This document shows, piece by piece, positions 26,379 to 36,076 of a DNA stretch of 64,000 bases. This stretch comes from Halalkalirubrum salinum (GTDB lineage: Archaea > Halobacteriota > Halobacteria > Halobacteriales > Haloferacaceae). The stretch's first letter is position 1. Each line of letters starts with the position of its first letter. A program made the translations under genes and the position numbers. The stretch spans positions 192,362 to 256,361 of the forward strand of contig NZ_SRSG01000010.1 of the NCBI RefSeq assembly GCF_005543295.1. Reading direction: 5' to 3'. The notes beneath the pieces were generated by a model. That model searched no databases. It was given only the letters and a program-made list of their open reading frames with translations, and was not told where the DNA came from.

Positions 26379-27017
26379 ATGGACGCAACAGTCACGGTCC
26401 GATCGACGTCCGAGGTCGGCGCAGACACGATCGCGATCGAGTTTGATTCGCCGGACGGCTTCGAGGCCGAACCGGGTCAGTTCGTGAGGCTCACCGGAAC
26501 CGTCGACGGCGAATCGTACGCGCGGTTTTACACGCTCTCTTCGCCCGACATGACCGAGAGCTTCGAGGTGACAATTGGTATCGACGAGGCAGAGGGTGGC
26601 CCGTTTTCCGCGCATCTTGCCTCGCTGTCGGCGGGCGACAGCTTGGAGATGGCGGGACCATTCGGAAGCGACTACTACGAGGGCGAATCCCGTGTGGTCG
26701 TGCTCGCAGGCGGACCCGGTATCGGTCCGGCTGTCGGGATCGGCGAGCGGGCGCTCACAGAAGGCAAACAGGTTGCGATCGTCTATGCAGACCGCGAACC
26801 CGCCCACGAGGCCAGACTGGCCGAACTTGAAGCCACCGGCGCGACCGTCTACGTGGTCTCAAGTGCGATCGAGGACGCCGTCGCGGCGACACTCTCCGGA
26901 GAGCCCGGCGAGCAAGTGTTCGTCTACGGCTTCGGATCGTTCGTCGACGAGGCAGAGGCGGCGATCGACGCCGCTGGCGGCGATCCCACAGAAGCGAAGG
27001 TCGAAAATTTCGGGTAG
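26379..27017 (+). CDS. FAD-dependent ferredoxin/flavodoxin-NADP reductase-like protein
   Basis: A 212-residue FNR-family protein. The FAD-binding barrel ends with RFYTLSSPD (the RxYS/T motif). The NAD(P) domain has VVLAGGPGIGPAVGIGERA and YADREPAHEARL, and ends in VYGFGSFVDEAEAA and a terminal aromatic-Gly pair. The usual EKNFG-type ending is replaced by KVENFG. No Fe-S domain is attached, so it probably passes electrons to a separate ferredoxin or flavin partner. Confidence 0.75.
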   Translation: MDATVTVRSTSEVGADTIAIEFDSPDGFEAEPGQFVRLTGTVDGESYARFYTLSSPDMTESFEVTIGIDEAEGGPFSAHLASLSAGDSLEMAGPFGSDYYEGESRVVVLAGGPGIGPAVGIGERALTEGKQVAIVYADREPAHEARLAELEATGATVYVVSSAIEDAVAATLSGEPGEQVFVYGFGSFVDEAEAAIDAAGGDPTEAKVENFG

Positions 27018-27091
27018 CTCGATCGTCCTGACGTTCCACGCCGAGTGGCCCACCCGGAATCCTTAATGATTAGTCCGGCAAAAATTGCGGC

Positions 27092-28792
27092 ATGTACGAC
27101 CCCGACGAGCTCGATCGGATCCGTGAGGCGAAAGCCGAGTGGGACGAGACAACTCTCGGACCGACGCTAGAACGGTTTGGGGAGCGAAAAGAACGGTTTG
27201 CGACGGTCTCGAACCTCGAGGTCGATCGGCTCTATACCCCCGCAGATGTCGCCGAGTTGGACTACCTCGAGGATCTCGGTTTTCCGGGCGAGGAACCGTA
27301 CTCCCGTGGGGTCTACCCGACGATGCACCGCGGGCGGACGTGGACAATGCGGCAGTTCGCTGGCTTCGGGACCGCCGAGGAGACGAACGATCGGTTTCAC
27401 TACCTGATCGAAAATGGTCAGACCGGCCTTTCGACGGCGTTCGACATGCCGTCGCTTATGGGAAAAGACTCCGACGACCCCCTCTCGGACGGTGAGGTCG
27501 GCAAAGAGGGAGTCGCGGTTGACACCCTGCGTGACATGGAGATTCTCTTTGAGGGAATCGACATCGGCGAAGTGTCGACTTCTTTTACCATCAACCCGAG
27601 CGCACCGGTCATCTATGCGATGTACGTTGCACTCGCCGATAAGAAGGGCGTCCCTCGTGAGGAGATCCGCGGCACCCTCCAGAACGACATGCTCAAAGAG
27701 TTTATTGCCCAAAAGGAGTGGGTGATCCCACCGGAGCCGTCGCTGTCGCTTGTCACCGACGTGATCGAGTTTGCCGCCGCCGAAACTCCAAATTTCAAGC
27801 CGATCTCGGTGTCGGGATACCACATCCGAGAGGCTGGCTCGACGGCGATCCAGGAGCTCGCGTTTACGCTCGCGGACGGCTTCGCATATGTCGAAGATGC
27901 GATCGACCGTGGGCTCGATGTCGACGAGTTTGCGCCACAGCTATCGTTCTTTTTCAATTCACACAACTCGATTTTCGAGGAGGTCGCGAAGTTCCGCGCG
28001 GCGCGACGGATCTACGCGCAAGTCATAGACGGGTGGTACGACGCCGACGATCCGCGATCGAAACAGCTGAAGTTCCACACCCAGACCGCCGGTCAGTCGC
28101 TGACCGCCCAACAGCCGCTGAACAACATTGTCCGGGTGACGATCCAGGCGCTGGCAGGCGTACTGGGCGGTACCCAGTCGCTGCACACGAACTCCTTCGA
28201 CGAGGCGCTCGCGTTACCCTCCGAGGAGGCCGTTCGAGTCTCACTTCGGACCCAACAGATCATCGCCGAGGAGTCCGGCGCAGCCGATTCGATCGATCCG
28301 CTGGGCGGGAGCTTCATGATCGAGTCGCTCACTGACGAGACCGAACAGAAGGCGATGGCCTACATCGAGGAGATCAAATCGATGGGCGACGGCTCAATCC
28401 GCGACGGCGTGCTCGCCGGGATCGAGGAAGGCTACTTCCACCGGGAGATCCAAGACGCCGCCTACGAGTATCAATCGCGGGTCGAAGCCGGCAAAGAGAC
28501 TGTCGTGGGAGTGAACAAATACACGATCGATGAGGATACGAGTCCGGATCTCCTCCACGTCGACGAGACGACCCAGGACAGACAGCTCGATCGACTCGAA
28601 TCGGTGAAAGCCGATCGCGACGACGCGGCCGTCGATCGCACACTGGGAGAACTCGAGGCGGCGATTGATGCCGGCGAAAACGTCATGCCGGCGATGGTCG
28701 AGGCGGTAAAAGCGTATGCAACAATGGGCGAGATTATGGATATCTTCGAGGCCAAACACGGTAGCTATCAGGAAATGGTTCGGCTCACGTAG
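27092..28792 (+). CDS. mcmA: methylmalonyl-CoA mutase, large (catalytic) subunit
   Basis: A 566-residue TIM-barrel subunit without the C-terminal cobalamin domain, as in the split archaeal enzymes. Family motifs include GVYPTMHRGRTWTMRQFAGFG, TGLSTAFDMPSLMGKDSDD, SVSGYHIREAG, EEVAKFRAARR and KFHTQTAGQSLTAQQPLNN. It interconverts methylmalonyl-CoA and succinyl-CoA using adenosylcobalamin. The small B12-binding subunit is not in this window. A cobalamin ABC transporter is present at 55.6-59.2 kb. The gene opens the acyl-CoA block of the window. Confidence 0.9.
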   Translation: MYDPDELDRIREAKAEWDETTLGPTLERFGERKERFATVSNLEVDRLYTPADVAELDYLEDLGFPGEEPYSRGVYPTMHRGRTWTMRQFAGFGTAEETNDRFHYLIENGQTGLSTAFDMPSLMGKDSDDPLSDGEVGKEGVAVDTLRDMEILFEGIDIGEVSTSFTINPSAPVIYAMYVALADKKGVPREEIRGTLQNDMLKEFIAQKEWVIPPEPSLSLVTDVIEFAAAETPNFKPISVSGYHIREAGSTAIQELAFTLADGFAYVEDAIDRGLDVDEFAPQLSFFFNSHNSIFEEVAKFRAARRIYAQVIDGWYDADDPRSKQLKFHTQTAGQSLTAQQPLNNIVRVTIQALAGVLGGTQSLHTNSFDEALALPSEEAVRVSLRTQQIIAEESGAADSIDPLGGSFMIESLTDETEQKAMAYIEEIKSMGDGSIRDGVLAGIEEGYFHREIQDAAYEYQSRVEAGKETVVGVNKYTIDEDTSPDLLHVDETTQDRQLDRLESVKADRDDAAVDRTLGELEAAIDAGENVMPAMVEAVKAYATMGEIMDIFEAKHGSYQEMVRLT

Positions 28793-28864
28793 CCATCGAA
28801 TCGATCGTGATTTCGATCGAGAATCCGGGCAAAGTATACCTGACTGGACGTTCCGTATGGTGGT

Positions 28865-30817
28865 ATGGATGCGCCCACGGGCGATCGGTCCTCGTCCGAC
28901 GAACCACCGTTCGATGATCCAATCGAGCCGCCGACAGCGTTCGTCGAAACCGCCAACGTGTCAGATCGATCGATCTACGAGCGGTTCGACCGCTCGTGGC
29001 CTGCGTGTTGGGGCGAGGCAGCGGCGCTGCTCGAGTGGGAGGCCCCCTACGAGACGGTGTTGGACGACACGGATGCGCCGCTGTATCGCTGGTTTTCGGA
29101 CGGCGAGCTGAACGCCTCGTACAACTGTCTCGATCGACACCTTGAGGAGCGCAAAAACCAGGTCGCGATCACGTGGATCGGCAAGCGTGACGAGCGCCAG
29201 AGCTATACCTACCTCGATCTCCACCGGGAGGTCAATGCGGCAGCAGCAGCCCTCCGAGAGCTCGGCGTCGAGGCCGACGACGTCGTCACGCTGTACCTCC
29301 CGATGATCCCACAGCTACCGATTATGATGCTCGCGTGCGCGCGGATCGGCGCGCCCCACAACGTCGTCTTCGCGGGGTTGTCCGCGGAGGCGCTCGCCCA
29401 GCGGATGGGGGCTGCAGAGTCCGAAGTACTCGTGACGTGTGACGGCTACTACCGCCGCGAGGACGCGTTCAATCAAAAGAGCAAGGCCGATAACGCCCGG
29501 ATTCGACTCGACTACGACCTCTCGGCAATGGTCGTCGTCGATCGACTCGGTCCAGAACTTGCCGTGCATCTCGGGAACAACGAATACGACTATGACGAAC
29601 TCGTGACGGCACACCGAGGCGAGACCGTCGAGCCGGTCGCCCGAAACGCGACAGACCTGCTATTTGTGATGTACACGTCCGGGACGACCGGCGAGCCAAA
29701 GGGCGTCGAACACGCGACGGGCGGGTACCTTGCACACGTCGCATGGACGACGCAAGCAGTGTTAGACGTAAAGCCCCAAGACACCTACTGGTGTGCAGCC
29801 GACATCGGCTGGATTACCGGCCACTCCTATGGGGTGTACGGCCCGCTCGCGCTCGGGACCACCTCGATCGTCTACGAGGGGACTCCCGATTATCCGGACA
29901 GAAACCGAATCTGGGAGCTCATCGAGCGAAACGCGGTAAACGTGTTCTACACCGCACCGACAGCGATCCGATCGTTTATGAAGTGGGGCGCGGAGTTTCC
30001 CGAGCGCCACGATCGCTCGTCGCTGCGGTTGCTCGGAACCGTCGGTGAGGCGATCACCCCACGGGCATGGCGGTGGTACCGCGAGCACGTCGGCGACGGA
30101 GAGACCCCGATCGTCGACACGTGGTGGCAGACCGAAACCGGTGCGATACTACTCGCGACGCTGCCGGGACTCTCGAAGATGAAGCCGGGCGCGGCGGGCC
30201 CGCCACTACCAGGCATCGACATCGCGGTCGTCGACGAGACCGGTGAGCCGATCGCGCCGGGTGAAACAGGATATCTCACGGTAACGAAGCCGTGGCCCGG
30301 GATGTTGCGCGGCCTGCGCGGCGGCACGGATCGATACATCCGCGAGTACTGGCGCGAGACCGACAACGGATGGGCGTATCAGACGGGTGACGGCGCGACG
30401 ATCGACGAGGACGGCTACGTGACGATTCTCGGGCGAGTTGACGACGTGATCAACGTCGACGCCCACCGACTGACAACGACCGAACTGGAGGCGGCGATCG
30501 TCGAGGTACCGGGGGTAACAGAAGCGGCCGTGGTCGGCGACGGGGCAGGACTGATCGCGTTTGTGACGGTTCGTCACGACACCGGCGAGGACGAAAAGTT
30601 GCGTGAGGCGATCCGCGCACGGTTGCGTGAGGCGATCGGAGCGGTCGCAGTCCCCGATCGAATTGTGTTCACGCCCGAACTCCCGAAGACGCGGTCCGGA
30701 AAAATCATGCGTCGCCTCCTCGAAGATATCGCGTGTGGCAACGAGTTCGGCGACATCAGTGCGCTCAGGAATCCCGAGGTCGTCGGAGAGATCAGTTCGA
30801 CGATCGGAAATACGTAA
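28865..30817 (+). CDS. acetyl-CoA synthetase-like AMP-forming ligase, divergent paralogue
   Basis: A 650-residue ANL-superfamily enzyme of the Acs type. Adenylation motifs are YTSGTTGEPKG and DTWWQTETG; the C-terminal catalytic Lys is in PKTRSGKIMRRLL. It departs from canonical Acs (and from the second copy at 33989) at two sites: GEP near the AMP pocket is GEA, and the VSGHRLGT hinge/CoA segment is VDAHRLTT. The hinge Gly lines the CoA site in bacterial Acs. With mcmA just upstream, a propionyl-CoA or other short acyl-CoA ligase is a reasonable guess. Confidence 0.8.
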   Translation: MDAPTGDRSSSDEPPFDDPIEPPTAFVETANVSDRSIYERFDRSWPACWGEAAALLEWEAPYETVLDDTDAPLYRWFSDGELNASYNCLDRHLEERKNQVAITWIGKRDERQSYTYLDLHREVNAAAAALRELGVEADDVVTLYLPMIPQLPIMMLACARIGAPHNVVFAGLSAEALAQRMGAAESEVLVTCDGYYRREDAFNQKSKADNARIRLDYDLSAMVVVDRLGPELAVHLGNNEYDYDELVTAHRGETVEPVARNATDLLFVMYTSGTTGEPKGVEHATGGYLAHVAWTTQAVLDVKPQDTYWCAADIGWITGHSYGVYGPLALGTTSIVYEGTPDYPDRNRIWELIERNAVNVFYTAPTAIRSFMKWGAEFPERHDRSSLRLLGTVGEAITPRAWRWYREHVGDGETPIVDTWWQTETGAILLATLPGLSKMKPGAAGPPLPGIDIAVVDETGEPIAPGETGYLTVTKPWPGMLRGLRGGTDRYIREYWRETDNGWAYQTGDGATIDEDGYVTILGRVDDVINVDAHRLTTTELEAAIVEVPGVTEAAVVGDGAGLIAFVTVRHDTGEDEKLREAIRARLREAIGAVAVPDRIVFTPELPKTRSGKIMRRLLEDIACGNEFGDISALRNPEVVGEISSTIGNT

Positions 30818-30859
30818 TGGCGTTGGTCCGTCGATCGGGCGAGTGTCAGGAGGACAGCT

Positions 30860-32059
30860 GTGAGTAGCCGACGCGAGCCGACCCCGCCCAGCGAGCGAAT
30901 CGTCAGCATCGACGTGCTTCGTGGGTTCGCCCTGCTTGGTATCCTCTTGATCAACGTGTGGGTTTTCGCGATGCCAGAGGTGACGCTGTCGAATCCCACA
31001 GTTTACGGCGATTTTAGCGGAGCCAACTACGCCGCGTGGTTCGCCAGTCACGTCCTCGCCGAGGGGAAGATGATCTCAATCTTCACACTGCTTTTCGGCG
31101 CGGGCGTGTTGCTTTTCACCGAGAACAAACCTGGAAACGCCATCGGGCTGTTCCAGCGGCGCAACGCGTGGTTGCTCGTGATCGGACTGGCGCACGCGTA
31201 CCTGCTTTGGTACGGCGATATACTCGTTACCTACGCGCTGTGTGGGTTCGCCGTGGTGTACATCCGCGAGTGGCCCGCCCGGACCCAGATCAGCGTTGGA
31301 ATCGCACTGCTTGCGATCATTTCTGTCTCTGAGCTGGCGGTGGCGATCTCAGTCGGGGAGGACGCGATCCGCGCCCAGTGGGAGCCGACCACGGCGGCGC
31401 TGCAATCGGAGATCGAGACCTACCGATCGGGCTGGCTCGCGCAGATGGACCACCGCGTCCCGACCTCGTTCCGCCGGCAGACAAGCGGCTTCATCGGCTA
31501 CTCGGCCTGGCGAGTCGGTGGGCTCATGGCGATCGGCATGGGGCTGTACAAATCCGGCGTGTTAACGAACGAGCGATCGGCCCGAGAGTACCGCAGGCTG
31601 GCACTGGCGAGCGGGACTTTCGGGTTCGCGATGGTTCTCGCCGGCGTGTGGTACATCACAGCCGCCGACTGGAGCGCCGGGGCAGCGCTGTATTTCCGGC
31701 AGTTCAACCACTGGGGGAGCCTGTTTGTCGCAGTCTGTTACGTTTCGGGCATCATGTTGTTTTGCCGCCGATGGGGCGAGGGGATCGTCGCAGGCGCACT
31801 CGCGGCGGTCGGCCGAACCGCACTGTCGAGCTACCTGCTGCAGACTGTGTTGGCCACGTTGATTTTCTACGGTCATGGGCTCGGCCTGTTCGGCTCGGTG
31901 AGCCGCGTCGAGATGCTCGGTGTCGTGGGTGTGATCTGGGCGGTGCAGCTCCCGCTATCGGTGCTGTGGCTTCGGTACTTCCGATTCGGGCCGATCGAGT
32001 GGCTCTGGCGGACCGCAACCTACGGCGAACGACAACCGCTTCGGAAAGAGAGATCGTAG
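30860..32059 (+). CDS. DUF418 membrane protein (YeiB-like)
   Basis: A 399-residue multi-pass protein. It opens with RIVSIDVLRGFALLGILLINV, the heparan-acetyltransferase-like/DUF418 signature, and continues through FHLLFGAG-type (SIFTLLFGAGVLLF) and GRTALSSYLLQTV near the end. About ten helices. The start is GTG 30860. It lies 42 bases after the ligase gene on the same strand. The family is thought to include acyl transfer or transport proteins; no substrate is known. Confidence 0.82.
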   Translation: MSSRREPTPPSERIVSIDVLRGFALLGILLINVWVFAMPEVTLSNPTVYGDFSGANYAAWFASHVLAEGKMISIFTLLFGAGVLLFTENKPGNAIGLFQRRNAWLLVIGLAHAYLLWYGDILVTYALCGFAVVYIREWPARTQISVGIALLAIISVSELAVAISVGEDAIRAQWEPTTAALQSEIETYRSGWLAQMDHRVPTSFRRQTSGFIGYSAWRVGGLMAIGMGLYKSGVLTNERSAREYRRLALASGTFGFAMVLAGVWYITAADWSAGAALYFRQFNHWGSLFVAVCYVSGIMLFCRRWGEGIVAGALAAVGRTALSSYLLQTVLATLIFYGHGLGLFGSVSRVEMLGVVGVIWAVQLPLSVLWLRYFRFGPIEWLWRTATYGERQPLRKERS

Positions 32060-32181
32060 TGTGTTTCGTATTTGTAGAATATCCGAATCAATTAGTCGGA
32101 TAAATTCAGCGGATATACTGCAACTAGACGGATAATATGTGGTGAGTATGAAAGAACGCTGCTCACGCCGAGTCGTCAACA

Positions 32182-32215
32182 TTTATTATTTCGTAATTTC
32201 GTAGTAAAACGAAAT
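32182..32215 (+). promoter_or_regulatory. promoter/operator of the integrase-Bat regulator
   Basis: TTTATTATT (32182-32190) sits 24-32 bases before ATG 32214, a leaderless arrangement. ATTTCG occurs twice as a direct repeat (32188-32193, 32196-32201) and once inverted as CGAAAT (32210-32215), spanning from the TATA box to the start codon. This is a plausible autoregulatory site. Confidence 0.45.
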
Positions 32216-33920
32216 GAGCGGATCGGACCTTGGCGTGAGCGAGCCAGCGTACGAAGCACTCGTCGAGCACGCGCCGACTCACCAGGCGGCGATCGCCGTC
32301 CGGCTAGGGGGCGAAGCCGGCCTCCGGAGCGCGGAGATCCCACGCGTTCGGCCGAGGGGTCTCGATCGGAGCGGGCGGGTAACGGTGCTTTCGGTGCCTG
32401 GCGAGACGGGGATCGACAGAACCGTACCGCTTTCGAGCTCGCTTGTCGCGGCGCTCGATCGGTACGCCGACACCGCTGGGGTTGACAAGGAGACACCGTA
32501 CGTGCCGGTGTCGGTCCGTCGGGTGCAGATGCTGGTCACAGAAGCGGCAACAGCGGCTGAAGCAGCCGTGGGGATCGATCCAGACGGGATCACACCCTCG
32601 GCGCTCAGACAGCGCTTCGCGCGGACGCTGCTTCGCGAGCGTGGCGTCGATCCGCGGATTGTCCGTGCGATCGGCGGCTGGGCGTCGCTCGGATCGCTCG
32701 ATCCCTACGTCGAGGAACCGCCGCAGTCGGAGATCATCAGGGCGTTTACAAATCCTGCACAGCACTCCGATAAACAAGCAACTGCGGGCTGGCTTGTGGC
32801 TGCCGTTGAGGCGATCATCGAAAGTACTGATCGGAAAACGCTGTACCGTCGCGTCGTCGAAGCGTTCGTATCTGTTGATCGGTGGGAATACGCATGGATT
32901 GGGCGTCGCGACCACAATGCTCAGGAGACGGCAGTGCTTGAGATCGCACCAAAGCCCGAACAGACGAACGGTCTACAGACGGTGGATCAATCGTTCGAGA
33001 TGTCCCACGAAGAGGTGCCTGATGCGGGAACAGACCCGTTCGTCTCCGCAGACCAGACGACAGCGGCGGTCGCGTGCGCAGACGGCGAATCGACGTACAG
33101 CATCCTCTGCGTCCGTGCGAGCGACGGTCATCCAATTGAACCGGCAGACAAACAGGCGCTTTCGATCATCGGCCGTGGTGTAGGACAGACAATCACGGCG
33201 TATCGCTGGCGAGATCTGTTACACTCGGATACGGCCCTCGCCCTCGATCTCGCCGTAGAAGACAGGGGAGCGTTTCTCACCGCGGTAAGCGCAGAACTCG
33301 GCTGTCAACTGCGGCTCAACTCGACAATCGCTGTGTCGAATACGGCCCTACTGTGCTACGTAACAGTCGTGGGTGCGACCGCCAAGGCCGTCGCAACAGT
33401 CGCCGATCGATTCGAAGCGATTGATGATCTCCGTGTCGTCAATACAGTCGAAAACGGCGCGACTGTCGGGTTCGTCGCTCGCGGCGATTCAATTGTCCAC
33501 GGGATCACGATGCAGGGAGCGCAGGTCCGAACAGCGAACGCTGCGGAGGGACGGCTTGACGTCGTCGCAGCGGTACCCACGGGAACAGACGTTCGTGCGA
33601 TTCTTGACGGTCTTCGTGTGGACTATCCCAAAACCAGACTTGTTCGACGGCGGACAATCGATCGCCCGCCGACGCCCGCGGAAAATCCTCGTAATGAACT
33701 GCTTGAGGGATTGAGCGATCGCCAGCGCGCGACGATTGAGGCGGCCTACCGCGGCGGCTACTTCGATTGGCCTCGCGGCAGCACGGCCGAGGAGATGGCT
33801 GACGCCATGGACATCTCATCGCCGACGTTCCACAATCACCTGCGGAAAGCCCAACGGGCGCTGTTGGATGCAGTGTTCGAGACGGTCAGTGGCGAACAGA
33901 TGGCGAACAGACAGCTCTAA
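32214..33920 (+). CDS. Bat-type HTH regulator with N-terminal tyrosine-recombinase fold
   Basis: A 568-residue protein. Residues 1-175 look like a tyrosine recombinase catalytic domain: GLRSAEI (first Arg), TVPLSSSL, TPSALRQRFARTLL (HxxR-like with His replaced by Ser), GGWASLGS and DPYVE (Tyr position). About 185-335 is a GAF-like sensor, about 350-500 the Bat domain, and 505-557 the HTH_10 (LSDRQRATIEAAYRGGYFDWP). The recombinase part is probably a DNA-binding relic. It lies between the two acs-type genes and likely regulates them. Confidence 0.78.
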   Translation: MSGSDLGVSEPAYEALVEHAPTHQAAIAVRLGGEAGLRSAEIPRVRPRGLDRSGRVTVLSVPGETGIDRTVPLSSSLVAALDRYADTAGVDKETPYVPVSVRRVQMLVTEAATAAEAAVGIDPDGITPSALRQRFARTLLRERGVDPRIVRAIGGWASLGSLDPYVEEPPQSEIIRAFTNPAQHSDKQATAGWLVAAVEAIIESTDRKTLYRRVVEAFVSVDRWEYAWIGRRDHNAQETAVLEIAPKPEQTNGLQTVDQSFEMSHEEVPDAGTDPFVSADQTTAAVACADGESTYSILCVRASDGHPIEPADKQALSIIGRGVGQTITAYRWRDLLHSDTALALDLAVEDRGAFLTAVSAELGCQLRLNSTIAVSNTALLCYVTVVGATAKAVATVADRFEAIDDLRVVNTVENGATVGFVARGDSIVHGITMQGAQVRTANAAEGRLDVVAAVPTGTDVRAILDGLRVDYPKTRLVRRRTIDRPPTPAENPRNELLEGLSDRQRATIEAAYRGGYFDWPRGSTAEEMADAMDISSPTFHNHLRKAQRALLDAVFETVSGEQMANRQL

Positions 33921-33988
33921 TAAAAATGATTATTTTGTATAATTAGCACCCCCGTTTATTAGGGCATACTAATTGTATTACGATAGCC

Positions 33989-35968
33989 ATGACAGATGAT
34001 GACGGAGAACTCGAAGCACGGCTGGCCGAAGGTGAGTCCTTCGAACCACCCGCGTCGTTCGTCGAACAGGCGAACGCGGCTGATCCAGCCATATACGAAG
34101 AGTTCGAAGAGAACTGGCCGGAGTGTTGGGAGCAAGCAGCCGACCTCATCGATTGGTACGAAGACTACGACGAGGTATTAGACGAGAGCAACGCCCCGTT
34201 TTACGAGTGGTTCGTCAACGGAAAGACAAACGCCTCGTACAACTGCCTCGATCGCCACCTCGAAGACCGTGGGGACGAAATCGCCCTCCAGTGGGTCGGT
34301 GAGCCAGTTGATGAGGCAGACCGAGCGTTCACCTACGAGGAACTCCACAAAGAGGTAAACGAGTTCGCAGCTGGGCTTCGCGATCTCGGCGTCGAAGCGG
34401 ACGACGTCGTTACCATGTACATGCCGATGGTCCCCGAATTGGCGATCGCGCTGTTAGCGTGTGCACGCATCGGCGCGCCTCACAGTGTCGTCTTCGCAGG
34501 CTTTTCTGCAGACGCGCTCGCGACGCGAATGAACGCTGCAGAGTCGGAGTATCTCCTGACATGTGACGGCTACTACCGACGAGGTGACCCGCTCGATCAC
34601 TTCTCGAAGGCGAACAATGGACTGTCTGGGGTTGACCACGACGTCTCGACGATCGTCGTCGATCGGCTGGGCGACGACGGCTTCGGCCACGATCTGAGCG
34701 ACGACCAGACCGCCTACGCCGATCTCATTGCCGAAAACGAGGGCGCGACGGTCGAACCGGTCGAACGCGACGCTGAGGACATGCTGTTTTTGATGTATAC
34801 CTCAGGAACGACGGGCAAACCGAAGGGAGTCAAACACACAACGGGCGGCTATCTCTCGTGGGCCGCCTGGACCGCACAGAACGTTCTCGACATCAAGCCC
34901 GAAGATACCTACTTCTGTTCGGCCGATATTGGCTGGATTACCGGGCACTCGTACATCGTCTACGGCCCGCTCGCGCTCGGGACGACGACGATGATGTACG
35001 AGGGGACCCCGGATTACCCGGACAAAGATCGCCTCTGGGAAATCATCGAAGAGTACGAGGCAACGCAACTGTACACTGCGCCAACGGCGATCCGGGCGTT
35101 CATGAAGTGGGGTAGATCCTATCCGGATAAACACGACCTCTCCTCGCTACGCTTGCTCGGGACGGTCGGCGAGCCGATTAACCCCCGCGCCTGGAAGTGG
35201 TACTACACCCACATCGGCGACGAGGAGTGTCCGATCGTCGACACGTGGTGGCAGACCGAGACCGGCGGGATGATCGTGACGACGCTTCCAGGGCTTAAAA
35301 CGATGAAACCAGGGTCGGCCGGACCGCCACTGCCGGGTGTCGACGTACGTGTGGTCAATGTCGCCGGCGAGGAGGTCGATCCCGGGCAGGCAGGGTACCT
35401 CACCGTTCACAAGCCGTGGCCAGGCATGTTGCGGACGCTGTACAACAACGATGAGCGGTTCATCAAGGAGTACTGGCAGGAGTACTCAGATCCAGAGGCC
35501 GACGAGTGGGTGTACTTCCCTGAAGACGGGGCAAAAATCGACGATAACGGCTACATCACTGTCCTCGGACGGGTCGACGACGTAATCAACGTTTCCGGGC
35601 ACCGGCTGGGGACGATGGAGATCGAATCAGCGATCGTCGGCGTCGAGGGCGTCGCCGAAGCCGCGGTTGTCGGGGGCAGCCACGACATCAAAGGCGAGGC
35701 CGTCTACGCCTACGTCATCACCGAAGAGGGATACGAAGAGAACGAAGAACTCCGCCAGCGGATCATCGACGGCGTGAATGAGGCGATCGGGCCGATCGCA
35801 AAGCCCGAATCGGTCGTGTTCACCCCGGAGCTGCCGAAGACGCGATCGGGCAAGATCATGCGGCGGCTGCTCGAAAACATCGCCAACGGCGAGGAACTCG
35901 GGAACACGAGCACGCTGCGAAACCCTGACGTCGTCGAAGACATCCAAGCGAGGGCACAAAACAGCTAA
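33989..35968 (+). CDS. acs: acetyl-CoA synthetase (AMP-forming)
   Basis: A 659-residue canonical Acs. All family motifs are intact: YTSGTTGKPKGVKHTTGG, GTVGEPINPRAW, DTWWQTETGG, GRVDDVINVSGHRLGT and PKTRSGKIMRR (adenylation Lys, a common acetylation target). Acetate plus ATP and CoA give acetyl-CoA, AMP and PPi. TTTATTAG 27-34 bases before ATG 33989 is a good TATA box. Downstream are a DUF4212 protein and a sodium-solute symporter, consistent with acetate-type uptake. Confidence 0.93.
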   Translation: MTDDDGELEARLAEGESFEPPASFVEQANAADPAIYEEFEENWPECWEQAADLIDWYEDYDEVLDESNAPFYEWFVNGKTNASYNCLDRHLEDRGDEIALQWVGEPVDEADRAFTYEELHKEVNEFAAGLRDLGVEADDVVTMYMPMVPELAIALLACARIGAPHSVVFAGFSADALATRMNAAESEYLLTCDGYYRRGDPLDHFSKANNGLSGVDHDVSTIVVDRLGDDGFGHDLSDDQTAYADLIAENEGATVEPVERDAEDMLFLMYTSGTTGKPKGVKHTTGGYLSWAAWTAQNVLDIKPEDTYFCSADIGWITGHSYIVYGPLALGTTTMMYEGTPDYPDKDRLWEIIEEYEATQLYTAPTAIRAFMKWGRSYPDKHDLSSLRLLGTVGEPINPRAWKWYYTHIGDEECPIVDTWWQTETGGMIVTTLPGLKTMKPGSAGPPLPGVDVRVVNVAGEEVDPGQAGYLTVHKPWPGMLRTLYNNDERFIKEYWQEYSDPEADEWVYFPEDGAKIDDNGYITVLGRVDDVINVSGHRLGTMEIESAIVGVEGVAEAAVVGGSHDIKGEAVYAYVITEEGYEENEELRQRIIDGVNEAIGPIAKPESVVFTPELPKTRSGKIMRRLLENIANGEELGNTSTLRNPDVVEDIQARAQNS

Positions 35969-36076
35969 TATAGGCATTATTGAGCAGGAACTGATCGGCT
36001 GGTGACAGCCGGTCGATCGATCTCGTGTAGACACCTGAACACAAACCACAATGAGAAAATACGCTCCCAAACAGCA

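Noticed and set aside
26089-26388. 99-codon minus-strand frame with one hydrophobic helix
   Set aside because: Overlaps the promoter and start of the flavin reductase and lacks a promoter or family match of its own.
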